Shown piece after piece: positions 46,201 through 57,676 of a DNA stretch of 64,000 bases. The first letter of the stretch is position 1, and each line of letters opens with the position of its first letter. Made by a program: the position numbers and the translations under genes. The notes beneath the pieces are model-generated. The model saw only the letters and a program-made list of their open reading frames with translations. It ran no database searches and had not been told where the DNA came from. Source of the stretch: Owenia fusiformis (Eukaryota > Annelida > Polychaeta > Sabellida > Oweniidae); the NCBI GenBank assembly GCA_903813345.2, contig CAIIXF020000010.1, positions 10,162,349 through 10,226,348 on the forward strand, read 5' to 3'.

Positions 46201-49200
46201 TGACGATCTTGCACATGTACTCATACAAGAACCTCTATTTCTTTTTCTATTTGAAAAAAGTTTAGGACATCAAATTATCCAACTTTAACTTGTATTATCT
46301 TGAGAATTCCAAGGGTGTCTTTAACACAAGTATTCTCCATATTTATTAGGAATTGGTCTGGCATTGGCAGCAGCTGTAAAAGGATACCGCTGTATAATTG
46401 TTATGCCTGAGAAAATGAGCATGGAAAAGGTATGTATTATGTAAATGAGAAAATGCTTTAGAAGTAATGTAAAATGCCCATACAGTATTTTCATCTTAAA
46501 TGTAGTAGAAATGATAGTGACGAGTTTAGAGAAATTTGTTAATTCATGAGAAAATAAACAGGAACTTGAGTGAATATATGTAGCACATTTATATCCATCA
46601 GTAGACTGAATATGGCCCTTAGGTAAGATATGCTTATTTTCTCCAGGATACACCCCATATCCAAAACCTCCAATAACACAATCTTTGTAGATTTCATGAC
46701 TGATTTATATATAGTACATGTACTATCAAAACATATGATACTTGTGAATTTTACAAGTACTGAAAGTTAATTATTGTTTTTAAGTTTTGGAGGTGTGTGT
46801 TGTTGTTCAAGGACACATTATCAGCTGTGTTTAACAAGCAATTAGATCTCATACATGTTCTAGTGTTGATTTTGATAAGAAACAACTTCCCCTTGGGTGT
46901 GTTATTGTGCAATAGTGCAATAATTCCAGGGATCATTTCAAGATTAACAATGCTGCTCAACCAATGGAGTTACAGAGCATTAAACGGGAGCATTTCAAAA
47001 TTCAGTTGAATGATAAATAAAGCTTTATAAACAGTATTCATATGGAGTTAAATGACAACCAGTTTTTAACAGAACGGAAGAAATGTTCATTGGTTATGCA
47101 TCATTCACTGAATATGCTTTACATTAAGCATTTCATAAACAAGTTATTAATTCTCAGACATTATTTTTTTTATAACGAGCCTTATCTTATGATTGTAAGT
47201 GTGCACTTGGTTATGAGTTCATGTCTAAGTAGGACGATGACTGATTAACACATAAGTGCAACCACTTGAGGAAATAATTTGTGTCACCTTGAACCTTGTT
47301 TTACCCCAGAATATGATACACAAATTTCTAAATTCAGAAAAAACTTTTTTCAGTTTCATGGTTGGTTTGAGGTATATCTATCACATCGATGAAATGATTA
47401 ATAACGCTGCATGTATTTAGATGTCTCACTGGTCTATAAAGATGTTTTGGCTTGTACCTTTTAGCACAATCCTCATCTGTATATTCCACACCATTAGTTA
47501 CTTGTGGTTAGACCCAGTAATTCCAAACCATGTAAGTCGTAAGACATGTACACTGGTATTATGGGTCGTCATTATGATTTGCAAAGAGAAAGCTATTCTT
47601 TATTGATAGGTTGATGTATTGAGGGCACTAGGGGCTGAGATTGTACGCACCCCAACTAGTGCAAGCTTTGACTCCCCTGAATCTCACATAGGCGTGGCCC
47701 ATAGACTCCTCCAGGAGATCCCTAACTCCCACATTCTAGACCAGGTAAGGAAACAAGCATGAGTTCTCTTAAATGGCTAAGATAAAATGTAAGTCTGTGG
47801 ATAGATTCCAAGCCTTGCCTTATTTGTGTTTAATTTTTTGTTTTTTCATGAAAACTTTCATGCGAATCATTACAGACGATTATTTGTCCTTTTATTTTAC
47901 ATTATTTATTTGTTATATACTATAATTCATGTACATTTTTATTGTTGGCACTAGGTGCCCATAATACTTCAAAGGCTGACAAGTTTGCCTCAGTCTTACT
48001 CTGAATCAGAGCTTTTTTCAATATTATGTAATACATAACTCATAATTGTTTTTGTTGACAATTTTAATTGTTTGTTTCAGTACCGCAATGCAAGTAATCC
48101 ACTGGCTCATTATGATGGCACAGCAGAAGAAATACTAGAGGCTTGTGACAGTAAGACTGCTTTTTTACTTAAAATTATATTCTTCATTAAGATCATCTCA
48201 TATATGTTATTGTGTTCAGCTAGCCGATAACTTAAATATCTGTTCTCAGATTGGTTCTAATTTTGAAGCCTGATGACATATTGGAATAGTACCTCTGTTT
48301 ATAAAGGAGTTTTCTTGCAAGGTAGATATTGTCTTGTGTAACTGTTAAATGCATCGCAGACAAGATGGATACTGTGTTTGGTAATGTGTAATTGTTCTTT
48401 GTATTGCAGATAAGGTAGATATTGTCTGCCCGCTAATGTGTGTTTCATTGCATTGAATATAAGGTTGATATTGATTGCCCCTTAATGTATAATTCTTCAT
48501 TGCATTGTAAACAAGGTTGATATTGTCTGCCCCCTCATGTGTAATTCTTCATTGCATTACGATAAGGGGGATATTGTCTGCTCATGTGTATTTCAATTCA
48601 TTGCAGACAATGTTCATATTGTCTGCTCATGTGTATTTCAATTCATTGCAGACAAGGTAGATCTTGTGGAAGTAGGGGCTGGAACGGGAAGAACCATTAT
48701 ATCATTGCATTGCAGATAAGGCTGATATTGTCTGCCCCCTCATGTGTAACTCTTCATTGCATTGTAGACAAGGTTGATATTGTCTGCCCCCTCATGTGTA
48801 ATTCTTCATTGCATTGTAGACAAGGTTGATATTGTCTGCCCCGGGTGCCCCCTCATGTGTATTTCAATTCATTGCAGACAAGGTTGATATTGTCTGCTCA
48901 TGTGTAATTCTTCATTGCAGACAAGGTTGATATTGTCTGCCCCTTCATGTGTAATTCTTCATTGCAGACAAGGTTGATATTGTCTGCCCCCCATGTGTAA
49001 TTCTTCATTGCATAATTGTAGACAATAGAGGTGTCAAGTATTAACCGGTTAACCGGTTAACCGCCGATAATGCCTTGACCGGTCTGAGTTTTTATGGGCG
49101 GTTAGTTGACCGTGTATAATTCTGTCATTTCCCGCGCTTATTTTGCATGCTAATCCGTTTGGTTTTATGGTGTCAGTTTCACGTAAGCTACTCATACATG

Positions 49201-52200
49201 TCATAAGTCCCATAACTCCTTACAAACATCCAATCAGCAACTTTAATCCCTGCCACATTGCTTTCCCGCGCTTACTTTGCATTTTAATCTGTTTGTTTTC
49301 AAGCATCAGTTTCATGTGAGCTACTCATACATGTGATAGGTCCGATAATTCCTTACAAACATCCAATCAGCAACTTCAATCCCTGCCACATTGCTTTCCC
49401 GCGCTTACTTACATAGAATAGCATAAAGCTTGACGAACGTAAAAAATAAACGCCGATATATCATTTTTTCCAATTTTTTTCAACTTTCAAGATCGAAGAT
49501 GAAGATTTCATTTGAAATTATAAGTTCAAATTTCCCGCCGGTTAACCGACTTTAACCGGTAAAAACCCCCGGTTAAACGGTTAATGCTCAAGCGGTTAAT
49601 TGACACCACTAGTAGACAAGGTTGATATTGTCTGCCCCCTCATGTGTATTTCAATTCATTGCAGACAAGGTAGATATTGTCTGCCCCCTCATGTGTATTT
49701 CATTGCATTGCAGACAAGGTTAATATTGTCTGCTCATGTGTATTTCAATTCATTGCAGACAAGGTAGATCTTGTGGTAGTAGGAGCAGGAACTGGGGGGA
49801 CCATAACTGGTATTGCCAGAAAGTTCAAGGAAAAATGCCCATCATGCAGAGTAAGTGTAAATATGCAGAGTAAGTGTAAATATGCAAATTAGTGTAAATA
49901 TGCAAAGTAAGTGTAAATATGCAAATTAGTGTAAATATGCAAAGTAATTGTAAATATAAAAATTAGTGTAAATATGCAAAGTAAGTGTAAATATGCAAAG
50001 TAAATGTCAAGATAGTGAATAAATGTAAACTTGCTGAATAGTGTTATAAAGCGTCAATATACAGTTGTAGAATAAAAAAATGCAGCTTAAGTGTAATTAT
50101 GAAATATATAAGTTTATTATGCACTATACTGAAATCTGATTGGTTCTAAACTGACCAGAAACTTAATTACGTGTAATCACTTTTTGGGAGGGAATTTAAA
50201 GTCCATTACATTTTATTTATGTACACATTTTTTAAGAAGAAGTTTTTTAGGTTATACTTGTTTAATTCAATACTTCATATTATCTTTCAGGACTTTTTGA
50301 AATATAAACCTGATAGTGGTCAGATAACGTTCCATATTAATATGTTTCAGGTAATAGGAGTAGATCCAGAAGGGTCTATTATCGCTCGCCCCGAGAGCTT
50401 GAACAAAACGGATGTGACATTTTACGAAGTGGAAGGAGTCGGATATGATTTCATACCAACAGTTTGCGATCTTGAGGTATTCAATATTTACCTGTTTAGA
50501 TGTGAAATTAATCAAATTAATATGAACACGCTGAAATCAACTTATTGAATGGTTGCAATTGTATTCTTCGCAGTTCTGATTAATCCTACTTCATACAAAG
50601 TAGGCCGCCAGTTGTTATGGTTACATGGGTAGTATGTCATTGAGTCACATCCAGATGGTAGATTTTCCTGGTCAAAGTCTGAAATAATTCAAATCCGCAC
50701 TTGGCTTCCAACTGGCTGATTAAATGTTATAGTTCCATCGGGCACATGATCCAAAAATGATTGCCTTGGCTTTACTGAGTCTTAATATTAGTCAAATAAA
50801 AAGGTCTTCCTTTATCAGCCAATTCCATTGATAAACAATATGTATAGATTATATGCATTATGATATGATTATATATGCATTTCAGCATGTCGATCAATGG
50901 TATAAGTCAAATGACCAAGAATCACTGTTAATGTCCAGAAAGATGATCAAGGAAGAGGGGCTATTGTGTGGTATGTACTTTAAATGAATTAAAACATTTG
51001 ATTGAATATCTAGATCTGGTGGATATTTTTAAACACCATGGGTATACATGTATCTCTAAAGGTAAGGATGCAAAATCCAGGATTGATTGGTATGAACTTT
51101 ACATCAGATTTCAGGGTGCTAAATATGAACAATATTTTAAAATTGAACTGAGTCTTTAAAAATCCATTAACCCTGAATGGACTGTTTTTCCTATTATGAT
51201 ATATAAGGCAGGGATGGGCTTTGTATGAGAATGATATTTTCTTATCTTATTTATTTTTAAAACTGACACTCTCGGCTTTCCAATAGTGTATTGTAACCTT
51301 AGTGCAAATGAGGTCATTTATTTGATCCAAGTTTGCACTACTATCACCAGTTTTCAGATTTACACACTCTAATTCTATGTGAAACCATGTGTTGACATTT
51401 TTGTTATATAATGCTTTGTTTTTAGGTGGTTCAAGCGGGGCAAACATGTCTTGCGCTATACGGGCTATCAAGGAGGCGGGACTCAAGGAAGGTCAACGTT
51501 GCGTCGTGATCATGCCTGACTCTGTTAGAAATTACATGTGAGTATTAAACTGTGAAGGTCTCAGTTAATACCAAGAAAAATAAAGAAATGAGGAAATCAT
51601 ACGCAGAAAAAGTAATTTTATTTTAGAAACGTTTGATTTTCAGTAACAAAGTTGCCATGCAACAGATACATTGTCAACTCAATTCCTGAAACAAGGGTCA
51701 AGAAGAATGCTGTTAACTTTCTAGGAAAGTAGACCACGTCCCCTTAACCTCTTGAATACCCAGAGTGACGGATATATCCGTCACAAATGAAATAAGACTG
51801 GTGCCCAGAGGGACGAGAAAATCTGTCACAAAATTTTTCGCAAAAATTGCTCTCATTTGAACAATTTTCATCCAATTTACACAAAAATTGTTTTAAAACG
51901 TGTAGAAATGATCTCTGCCGTCCAATTTTACTTAGCTGAGCATCTAAAGTTGTATAGGTATGTAATAAAATGTCAAAAGGTGGCAAAAAATGAAAAATTC
52001 TCTGGTTTCATGCCAATTTTAGAGCCTGGGACTCAAGAGGTTAATCAGGATATTTATTCTTCCCCTGATTGATCTAGTAACTCAATTAAGAGAGAGAAAT
52101 GGTCCAAATAACTGCTGCCTAGCAACTTTAAGCTCTTCATTGATTTAATGAATTTCATGTGTTCTGTCCTAAAATCATAGAGTAAACTTAAGATTGTAAT

Positions 52201-55200
52201 TTGTTTTGGAAGAACATTTGTCATTGTTAATTATGAAATTCTTTTCCTTGATAGGACAAAGTTTCTAAGCGAAGATTGGATGAGGGAGAGGGGTTTTATT
52301 GAAACAGATGCAGACCTTAACACTGCTCAAACCTGGTAGGTACATGTATTATTACAAAATTAGAGCATTTATTTGAAGTCGTTCAAATTTAAATTAAACA
52401 AATATGATTGAGAACCAATTTTGCATGAAGGATCATTTTGTAGCGCAAGCAAATCTATAAATCTTCCAAGCTTGCCAAATCTTTAAGAGTATATCTGAGC
52501 CTTGATGTCTTGAAAATTAAATATTGCCCTTTGTAGCCAAGTCCCAAAGAGATCAGTTGAACCCATAGAACAACATTAACTAAAGAGGCCTTATGAATCC
52601 AGCTATCGCAAAACTTGATTGCAAAAAAAGATGAAAAAAGTATTCATTTGGAATGAATATTTTTGTATGTTTTAGGTGGTGGAATTTAAAAGTAAGCGCA
52701 CTGAATCTGAATGCTCCATTGACAGTGTTTCCCCACATATCAATACAGGAAGTTCAGCATCTACTGCACACAGAGGGCTTTGATCAGGTGCCAGTTGTTG
52801 ATGAAACAGGGTATGTATCCAGTGGAGACGATAACCCCATTTAACGTGAAGTACGGCAATCGCCATGTTGCACGACAATTGACGTGAAATTATGAAGCAT
52901 AAGTGCGCATGTCAATAGATAATAACGGCAATTGCCGTCATGTCCGTCAAGTGACGTGCAATATTTTGCACGACAATTGACGTGCAAACTATTATCTTGA
53001 AAAAGTTTCACATATTATCGGCAGGACAACAGGCAGTAATAAACTTTGAAACTAGTGGGTAAATCATGATCTGCATCGTATGTAATAGTTAAAATCATAA
53101 ACATTTGCTATTTTCCGGGTTGCGTTTTGAACTAACAACTATTATGATGTGCTTACGTCAATGTTTACAAGAAATATTTATTCAACAGCAAACCGGAAGT
53201 AAACAAATGACGTGAAGAAAACTAATAAATTCTGATCTAATGAGGATATGAATTTAAATTTTTTATAATTCATTTAAGGTAATCATTATATCATTGTAAA
53301 GAAGGTTTAAAAACTAAATCAAGCCAGGGAAAAAACGAAAAAATCAACAACACGCTGCGGTCAGGAAAACACTTCCGGTCAAAACGAAGAGGGAAAGTAG
53401 ACCCCATTTTAGTGATTTCCGGCGGTCTTTTCTCAGAATTGGGGCTCACGTTATGTTCAGAGATTAAAAAACTATTGGGTCAGTACCAATTTCGTCGTAT
53501 AACCTGTCGGAAAGACGATGTCTAGACAATTGAAGGAGTATTAGTAATTCCAATATGGCGTTTTTCTGGGATTCGTGAGAGGTATACTTTGATTAGTTCT
53601 AGCGCAAAATTCCCACATAGGATCGTGAATTCCTACATACAAGTGCTAGATTAGATAAAATACTTGAAGAAAATGCAATAAAAAGCGTTCCATCGATCGA
53701 TTTAGACTTTCCAAGAATGCAATTTCGGTGGTGACTTCATTGGTTCGTAACATTTACAGAAAATTCACAAGATTGAACGGCATTTTCTCCACAATTTTGA
53801 AATGAAATACATCCGCGGCATTTAATATATCATCAATGTTTACCTAAGTATACGTACTATAAAAGAAATATTACTTAGATTGTATATATATTAAACACTG
53901 GGTCTTCTAATCAACCTGGTGTTTCAAATTATGAATTACAATGGACATTATGCTTATTGGCGTGATTAACGTCAATTGACGTGCAAAATGGCAATCTCCG
54001 TGTTACACGTTAGATGGGGTTATCGTCTCCACTGGTATCGAGTACTTTTGGTTTGGACATCCTTTTGATTATCAGATTACACTTTTCATGGCGAAAAATA
54101 TTTGTTTGACCAAGACTTGATTCCGACAAATGGTTAATTGTGAAAAAACATTCCTAGTGATGTATCGAGTACATTTTGTATTGGACATCCTTTTGATTAT
54201 CAGATTACAATTATCATGGCGAAAAATATTTGTTTGACCAAGACTTGATTCCGACAAATGGTTAATTGTGAAAAAACATTCCTAGTGATGTATTGAGTAC
54301 ATTTTGTATTGGACATCCTTTTGATTATCAGATCACACTTATCATGGCGAAAAATATTTGTTTGACCAAGACTTGATTCCGACAAATGGTTAATTGTGAA
54401 AAAACATTCCTAGTGATGTATCGAGTACATTTTGTATTGGACATCCTTTTGATTATCAGATTACAATTATCATGGCGAAAAATATTTGTTTGACCAAGAC
54501 TTGATTCCGACAAATGGTTAATTGTGAAAAAACATTCCTAGTGATGTATCGAGTACATTTTGTATTGGACATCCTTTTGATTATCAGATTACAATTATCA
54601 TGGCGAAAAATATTTGTTTGACCAAGACTTGATTCCGACAAATGGTTAATTGTGAAAAAACATTCCTAGTGATGTATCATAATTGTTTTTATTATGTCAC
54701 CGCCAGAAGTGGTGACATATTGTTATTGTCTCCAACTTTTTGTGAACAGTGCATTTGGAGTTTCACATCTGTAACAAATGGCAGGTGGTGACATCTTGCA
54801 TGTTAATGCCTTCCTGTATTTGCTGTCAGTTTTAATATATAAAATATGCTCTCATGTTGCAGTAAAGTGCTGGGCATGGCCACAGTGGGTCACATGATGT
54901 CTCAGCTTACCAAGGGAAAGGCAAAAGCTACTGACCCAGTACTGAAAATTATTTATAAACAATTTAAACAAGTGAGTTCTGAATTTTCTTTGGTTGTTCT
55001 AATGTAAAATATGTGTAGAAATGCTGCATACTTCCATCTTGTATTTTATGGTGCCCCCCCCCCCCTTAATCATATTGGATTGATATTGAAAATGAACCCT
55101 CTAATTGTAAATGATTGTTCCTTTCATTACATACTGAATCAGCTTTTACAGACTGAGCATGCAAAAACACTTGGTGGAGATGACATGAGTGCTCAGTATG

Positions 55201-57489
55201 CAAATAACAAAGCAAATAGTCATTATTATCACACTTTTTAAAGTGCTATATTGTTGACATCTTGAGCAAATGGATGTGCATCCGTCTTTATGCTGTCCAT
55301 CTCACTGTGTCTGTCCATCCATCTGTCTGGTTGGGGGGTGCCACATAAATCTTGTCATGAAAATTCCAGGTGAACCACTTATCAGTTCAACTCTTTTTTA
55401 AATTCAGTTGAACTTGAAATTTTTACTTATCCAAGAGCTAGTGCCAACATCTGATAAGAGTTTGTGAATGCTGGATACACTACATGGTTGCCAATTTTAA
55501 GTTGAATGAAGAAGCAGTTATCCTGGAATATTGATGACAAGAATTTTCACTGTAAAATAGCACAAATTCAATTAAAAATGACTGTTGTTATTTGCACTTG
55601 ATGCTCATAAAATTGCACAGGGTGTTTTCGTAGAATCAGTCTGCTTAGTAGTAGGTGAGAATTGGCAAATTGTTTTTAACCAATTTGAGTAAATCACATT
55701 TAGAAAAGAGCTAACCTACAATTGAATATTGTATCATTTTTCAGGTCCATTTAAACTGTACATTGGGCAACCTGTCCAGAATGTTAGATACTGATCATTA
55801 TGTACTGGTAGTCCATGACCAAAGACAATGTAAGTGAATCTTTCAACCATTCTTTTTCAACCTTTGATTCAACCTTCTTTTCTGAACATATTGGTTAATG
55901 AATTACATTAATTAAAGCAAAAATCCGTAAGATGAATGCATCTCATTGATATTACACAAGAAAAAGTGTTATCCACCTGAACAAAATTCTGGAGGAATAT
56001 GGAGAAGTTATCCAGCTCTCTGTCCATTTTGTGTTAAGCATTAATATTTAACTAGGCCTGCTTTATCAATTGAATAACACAAAGCAAGACACTTAAAATT
56101 CTTGAAACAAGTACAAAAAAAATAAAGTTAATATTTGAATTTATTTTTTATGAAGCTCAAACAATTAGTGAGTATACTTTATACTAAGCATTATTTGAAT
56201 AAGATATTTTTCAAAAATGTTCAGTGTTTATTTTTGAACTTGATAAGTATCCTTTTGATACCTCAATGACCCAGATGATATACATTTGTATTTGTTTAAT
56301 TTTGAGATTTGAACAGAGTGCCCCATATTAATATACATGTATCTGATTCATGGCTTTACAAGACCTTTAGACTATACTATTGTAATTCAAGATCTCAGTC
56401 TGTTTAAGCGTTTGTAATCATTGTATTTTATTTGAATGATGATTGTTTTGAGACAATTTAATTTCCAAAATTTAATTTCAATTAGTTTAATTTTATGATT
56501 TTGTTTTCGTTCCAAATTGAATTTTCATCGCACATATACATATTACAAAACTTTTCATCCATTATGACTTGCATAAGATTCAATTTTCCATTGGTCTTTT
56601 TTGGCTTACACTGTATCAGAGTTCTGCATTAGAATTTAGTGTCTAACAAGTGCTTACATTTCTGTAATTGCAACTAGGTGGTGGATTTTCTCATGTTAAT
56701 GCCTTGTTTTAATGTTGCCATTTCTTAATTTTCTCACTGTCTCCCAGGCCTGTAGCCAGGATTTGCCAAGGGGGTCACCTCAGGGGGCTCACTTTTGACA
56801 ACTTACAAAAATGACCAAAATCACTTGAAAAGTGCTCAGAATGGTGAAAAACTGCATGATTTGAAATATTTTTTGCGAGGGGCGTTCAATCGAGCCCCGC
56901 AACCCCCCCCCCCCTCCCCCTGGCTACCGGCCTCTTCTCTCCTATTTTCTCAATTTAAAGGGTGGCTTATCAGCTTATTAGGTTGAGGGAAATTATCAAT
57001 AGGATTGTTTCAGATACTGGAGCTGGCGAAACAAAGATGAACACCATGATATATGGCATGTGTACAAGGATTGATCTGCTCAACTTTATATCTGCGCAAC
57101 CTAATACTAATGGAGTCTAATTTAGGTGGGTTGCACATTTTATTAGCCAACTCTACTTCTTTGAACGGTTGTAGTACAGTTCATAAAAATTTTAATTGCT
57201 GAATCGCCACAAAAATTTGGCTGGAAACACTCATTTTATAATTGTAGGAATTAATATGATTGATGAAATATGTCAGTTGGGTATGTGTCATAAATTATTT
57301 GTAGATCTTTTCATGGACAACCATAGAATATGAAATTCTCGTTATAAGGTCTCATTTTTTTATTGAGGTTAATTTACCTGTACCTACCTGTTCAATTAGC
57401 TTGTATATGCAGAATGTTCAACAAATGAAACTCCTGTCTAATTTCAGACTCATATCCCCAACAAAAAGGCATTAAGCGACGCATGCATG
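43210..57489 (+). CDS. CBS: cystathionine beta-synthase (PLP and heme enzyme)
   Basis: CBS condenses serine and homocysteine to cystathionine in transsulfuration and can make H2S. Exons: 43210-43331 (ATG 43210), 43599-43705, 45838-45972, 46350-46429, 47610-47744, 48081-48150, 49759-49850, 50351-50476, 50886-50970, 51426-51537, 52255-52335, 52676-52810, 54863-54971, 55745-55829, and a tentative 57448-57489. The first fourteen join in frame to 491 codons. Heme ligands are conserved as Cys23 (KCTYKVG) and His36 (DSPH). PLP Lys90 sits in GGSVKDR. PTSGNTG (about 116-122) and GTGGT (227-231) bind substrate and cofactor phosphate, and the CPSC redox motif is 243-246. Residues from about 382 form the C-terminal CBS-domain pair. 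The human protein has 551 residues with a longer N terminus; here the end of the second CBS domain is not resolved. Introns 2 and 6 and the donors of exons 7 and 12 carry junction-derived tandem repeats. Confidence 0.96.
43751..43845. mobile_element. dispersed GTGACATATTG repeat, short copy
   Basis: It reads ggtgacatattgttatagtc, tccaacctttttgtg, then ttacaaatggcaggtggtg, matching the 3370 family, with part of the middle missing. It lies in CBS intron 2, upstream of the 50-bp array. Confidence 0.6.
43995..44152. mobile_element. small fold-back element in CBS intron 2
   Basis: The arms gataggccattcaatatggtg (left) and its inverse (right) extend about 40 bp each, separated by about 75 bp that includes a second weak inverted pair (gaacagaatgt / acattctgttc). 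The ends are flanked by ggaat/attcc. No coding content. Confidence 0.7.
44501..45850 (+). repeat. 27 x 50-bp array copying the CBS exon-3 acceptor
   Basis: The unit is gttcagttatatattctttg + atgtgatgatgttccagtgg + caaaatgcct. Units start at 44501 and every 50 bp after. The last one (45801-45850) ends in the real exon: gttccag, then exon bases tggcaaaatgcgagttc from 45838. Hence each upstream unit contains a copy of the intron end, the AG, and the first 11 or so exon bases (tggcaaaatgc). Variants at the acceptor are ccag, caag, ctag and cccag; all keep AG. Entering at the last decoy shifts the frame and meets a stop in the exon (gtg tga). Entering two or more units early meets atg tga within the next unit. 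Confidence 0.92.
48652..48700 (+). pseudogene. partial duplicate of CBS exon 7 (pseudo-exon)
   Basis: Following cattgcag, this unit matches the true exon for about 50 nt, not only 17. It would encode [16 protein letters not shown] where exon 7 encodes [16 protein letters not shown]. The substrate-loop GTGGT is changed to GTGRT. The copy then runs into another repeat unit and has no donor, so it cannot act as a complete exon. Confidence 0.8.
49026..49611. mobile_element. hAT-type MITE inside the exon-7 acceptor array
   Basis: The ends TAGAGGTGTCAA and TTGACACCACTA are imperfect inverted repeats. The 8-bp direct repeat GTAGACAA flanks them exactly (49018-49025 and 49612-49619). Subterminal ttaaccggttaaccgg motifs recur at both ends, and a duplicated internal segment (catccaatcagcaactt ... 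cattgctttcccgcgctta) occurs near 49230 and 49360. The target site is an array unit, so the array predates the insertion. Confidence 0.88.
49844..50010 (+). repeat. 19-bp array copying the CBS exon-7 donor
   Basis: The exon ends ..atgcaga and the intron starts gtaagtgtaaat. This 19-bp junction is repeated at once: atgcaga + gtaagtgtaaat recurs perfectly with its GT at 49870, then as slightly altered units (atgcaaa + gtaagtgtaaat, atgcaaattagtgtaaat) up to about 50010. The first and second donors are identical over the whole unit, so local sequence alone cannot tell them apart. Use of the second would add 19 nt and shift the frame. Confidence 0.88.
51748..52040. mobile_element. piggyBac-type MITE
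   Basis: The ends CCTCTTGAATACCCAGAG and (inverted) CTGGGACTCAAGAGG are flanked on both sides by TTAA (51744-51747 and 52041-52044), the piggyBac target-site signature. It is 293 bp, without a transposase, in the CBS intron between exons 10 and 11. Confidence 0.8.
52819..54035. mobile_element. 1.2-kb TIR element inserted 8 nt after a CBS donor
   Basis: The ends CCAGTGGAGACGATAACCCC and its exact inverse are flanked by TAT (52816-52818 and 54036-54038). Inside the ends, tgacgtg/cacgtca-type motifs recur near both sides. The insertion sits 8 nt into the intron after exon 52676-52810, leaving GTATGTAT of the donor region intact. No transposase ORF is seen; superfamily not assigned. Confidence 0.78.
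54036..54680. repeat. five 128-bp tandem units starting at the CBS exon-12 donor
   Basis: Units begin at about 54036 and then at 54161, 54289, 54417 and 54545 with tgtatcgagtacattttgta and continue through tggcgaaaaatatttgtttg and ccgacaaatggttaattgtg. If the 1.2-kb element and one TAT copy are removed, the intron reads gtatgtatcgagtac from the splice donor. The first unit therefore began at the donor itself. The exon bases are not included, unlike the arrays at exons 3 and 7. Small open frames on the minus strand repeat with the units and are not genes. Confidence 0.85.
54698..54800. mobile_element. dispersed GTGGTGACATATTG repeat, copy in CBS intron
   Basis: It starts gtcaccgccagaagtggtgac and ends ctgtaacaaatggcaggtgg, as in the 3370 family. 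It lies directly after the 128-bp array and 60 nt before exon 54863-54971. Confidence 0.65.
56747..56932. mobile_element. small TIR element (GGCCTGTAGCCAGG)
   Basis: The left end ggcctgtagccagg is inverted at the right as cctggctaccggcc, with G-rich and C-rich subterminal runs. About 185 bp, non-coding. Confidence 0.6.
57448..57489 (+). CDS. candidate penultimate or terminal CBS exon
   Basis: Exon 55745-55829 ends in phase 1 after ..VVHDQRQ. Here an acceptor (cctgtctaatttcag) is followed in the right phase by [15 protein letters not shown], resembling the human stretch QYHSTGKSSQRQMVFG at the start, in the RxM pair and at the Gly. A donor-like g|gtgtgt lies at 57489/57490. If not spliced there, the frame continues to a stop at 57537-57539 (ending EEHGG). 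The conserved end with VVTAIDLLN is not found in either case. Confidence 0.45.
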
Positions 57490-57676
57490 GTGTGTTAATA
57501 GAGTGCTTCCCAGGAATTTGGGAAGAACATGGAGGATAACTTCAACAGAATAATTTATACCCATTCCAGGATTATTTCAACATCTGGGATAATTTCCACA
57601 TACTACTATTACTATATAAGAATTACTACCAACAAGTACTTGCATGACTACCATGCATTGGATTACTACTTACTAC

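Larger units (their letters stand above)
48350..49758 (+). repeat. array of about 16 copies of the CBS exon-7 acceptor and exon start
   Basis: Units of about 43-56 bp carry cattgcag then acaaggttgatattgtctg, then a cctcatgtgtaattcttcatt-like linker. The real exon 7 starts after cattgcag at 49759 with acaaggtagatcttgtgg, so the units copy the acceptor and about 17 nt of exon. Copies occur near 48359, 48408, 48458, 48508, 48560, 48604, 48646, 48709, 48765, 48816, 48874, 48917, 48964, 49613, 49660 and 49709. About thirteen keep AG directly before the exon-like part. Units are older and more diverged at the left end. A hAT MITE interrupts the array at 49026-49611. Confidence 0.88.

Noticed and set aside
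54072-54641. Four identical 61-codon minus-strand frames spaced 128 bp
   Set aside because: They are one frame recurring in the 128-bp tandem unit; no protein signal.
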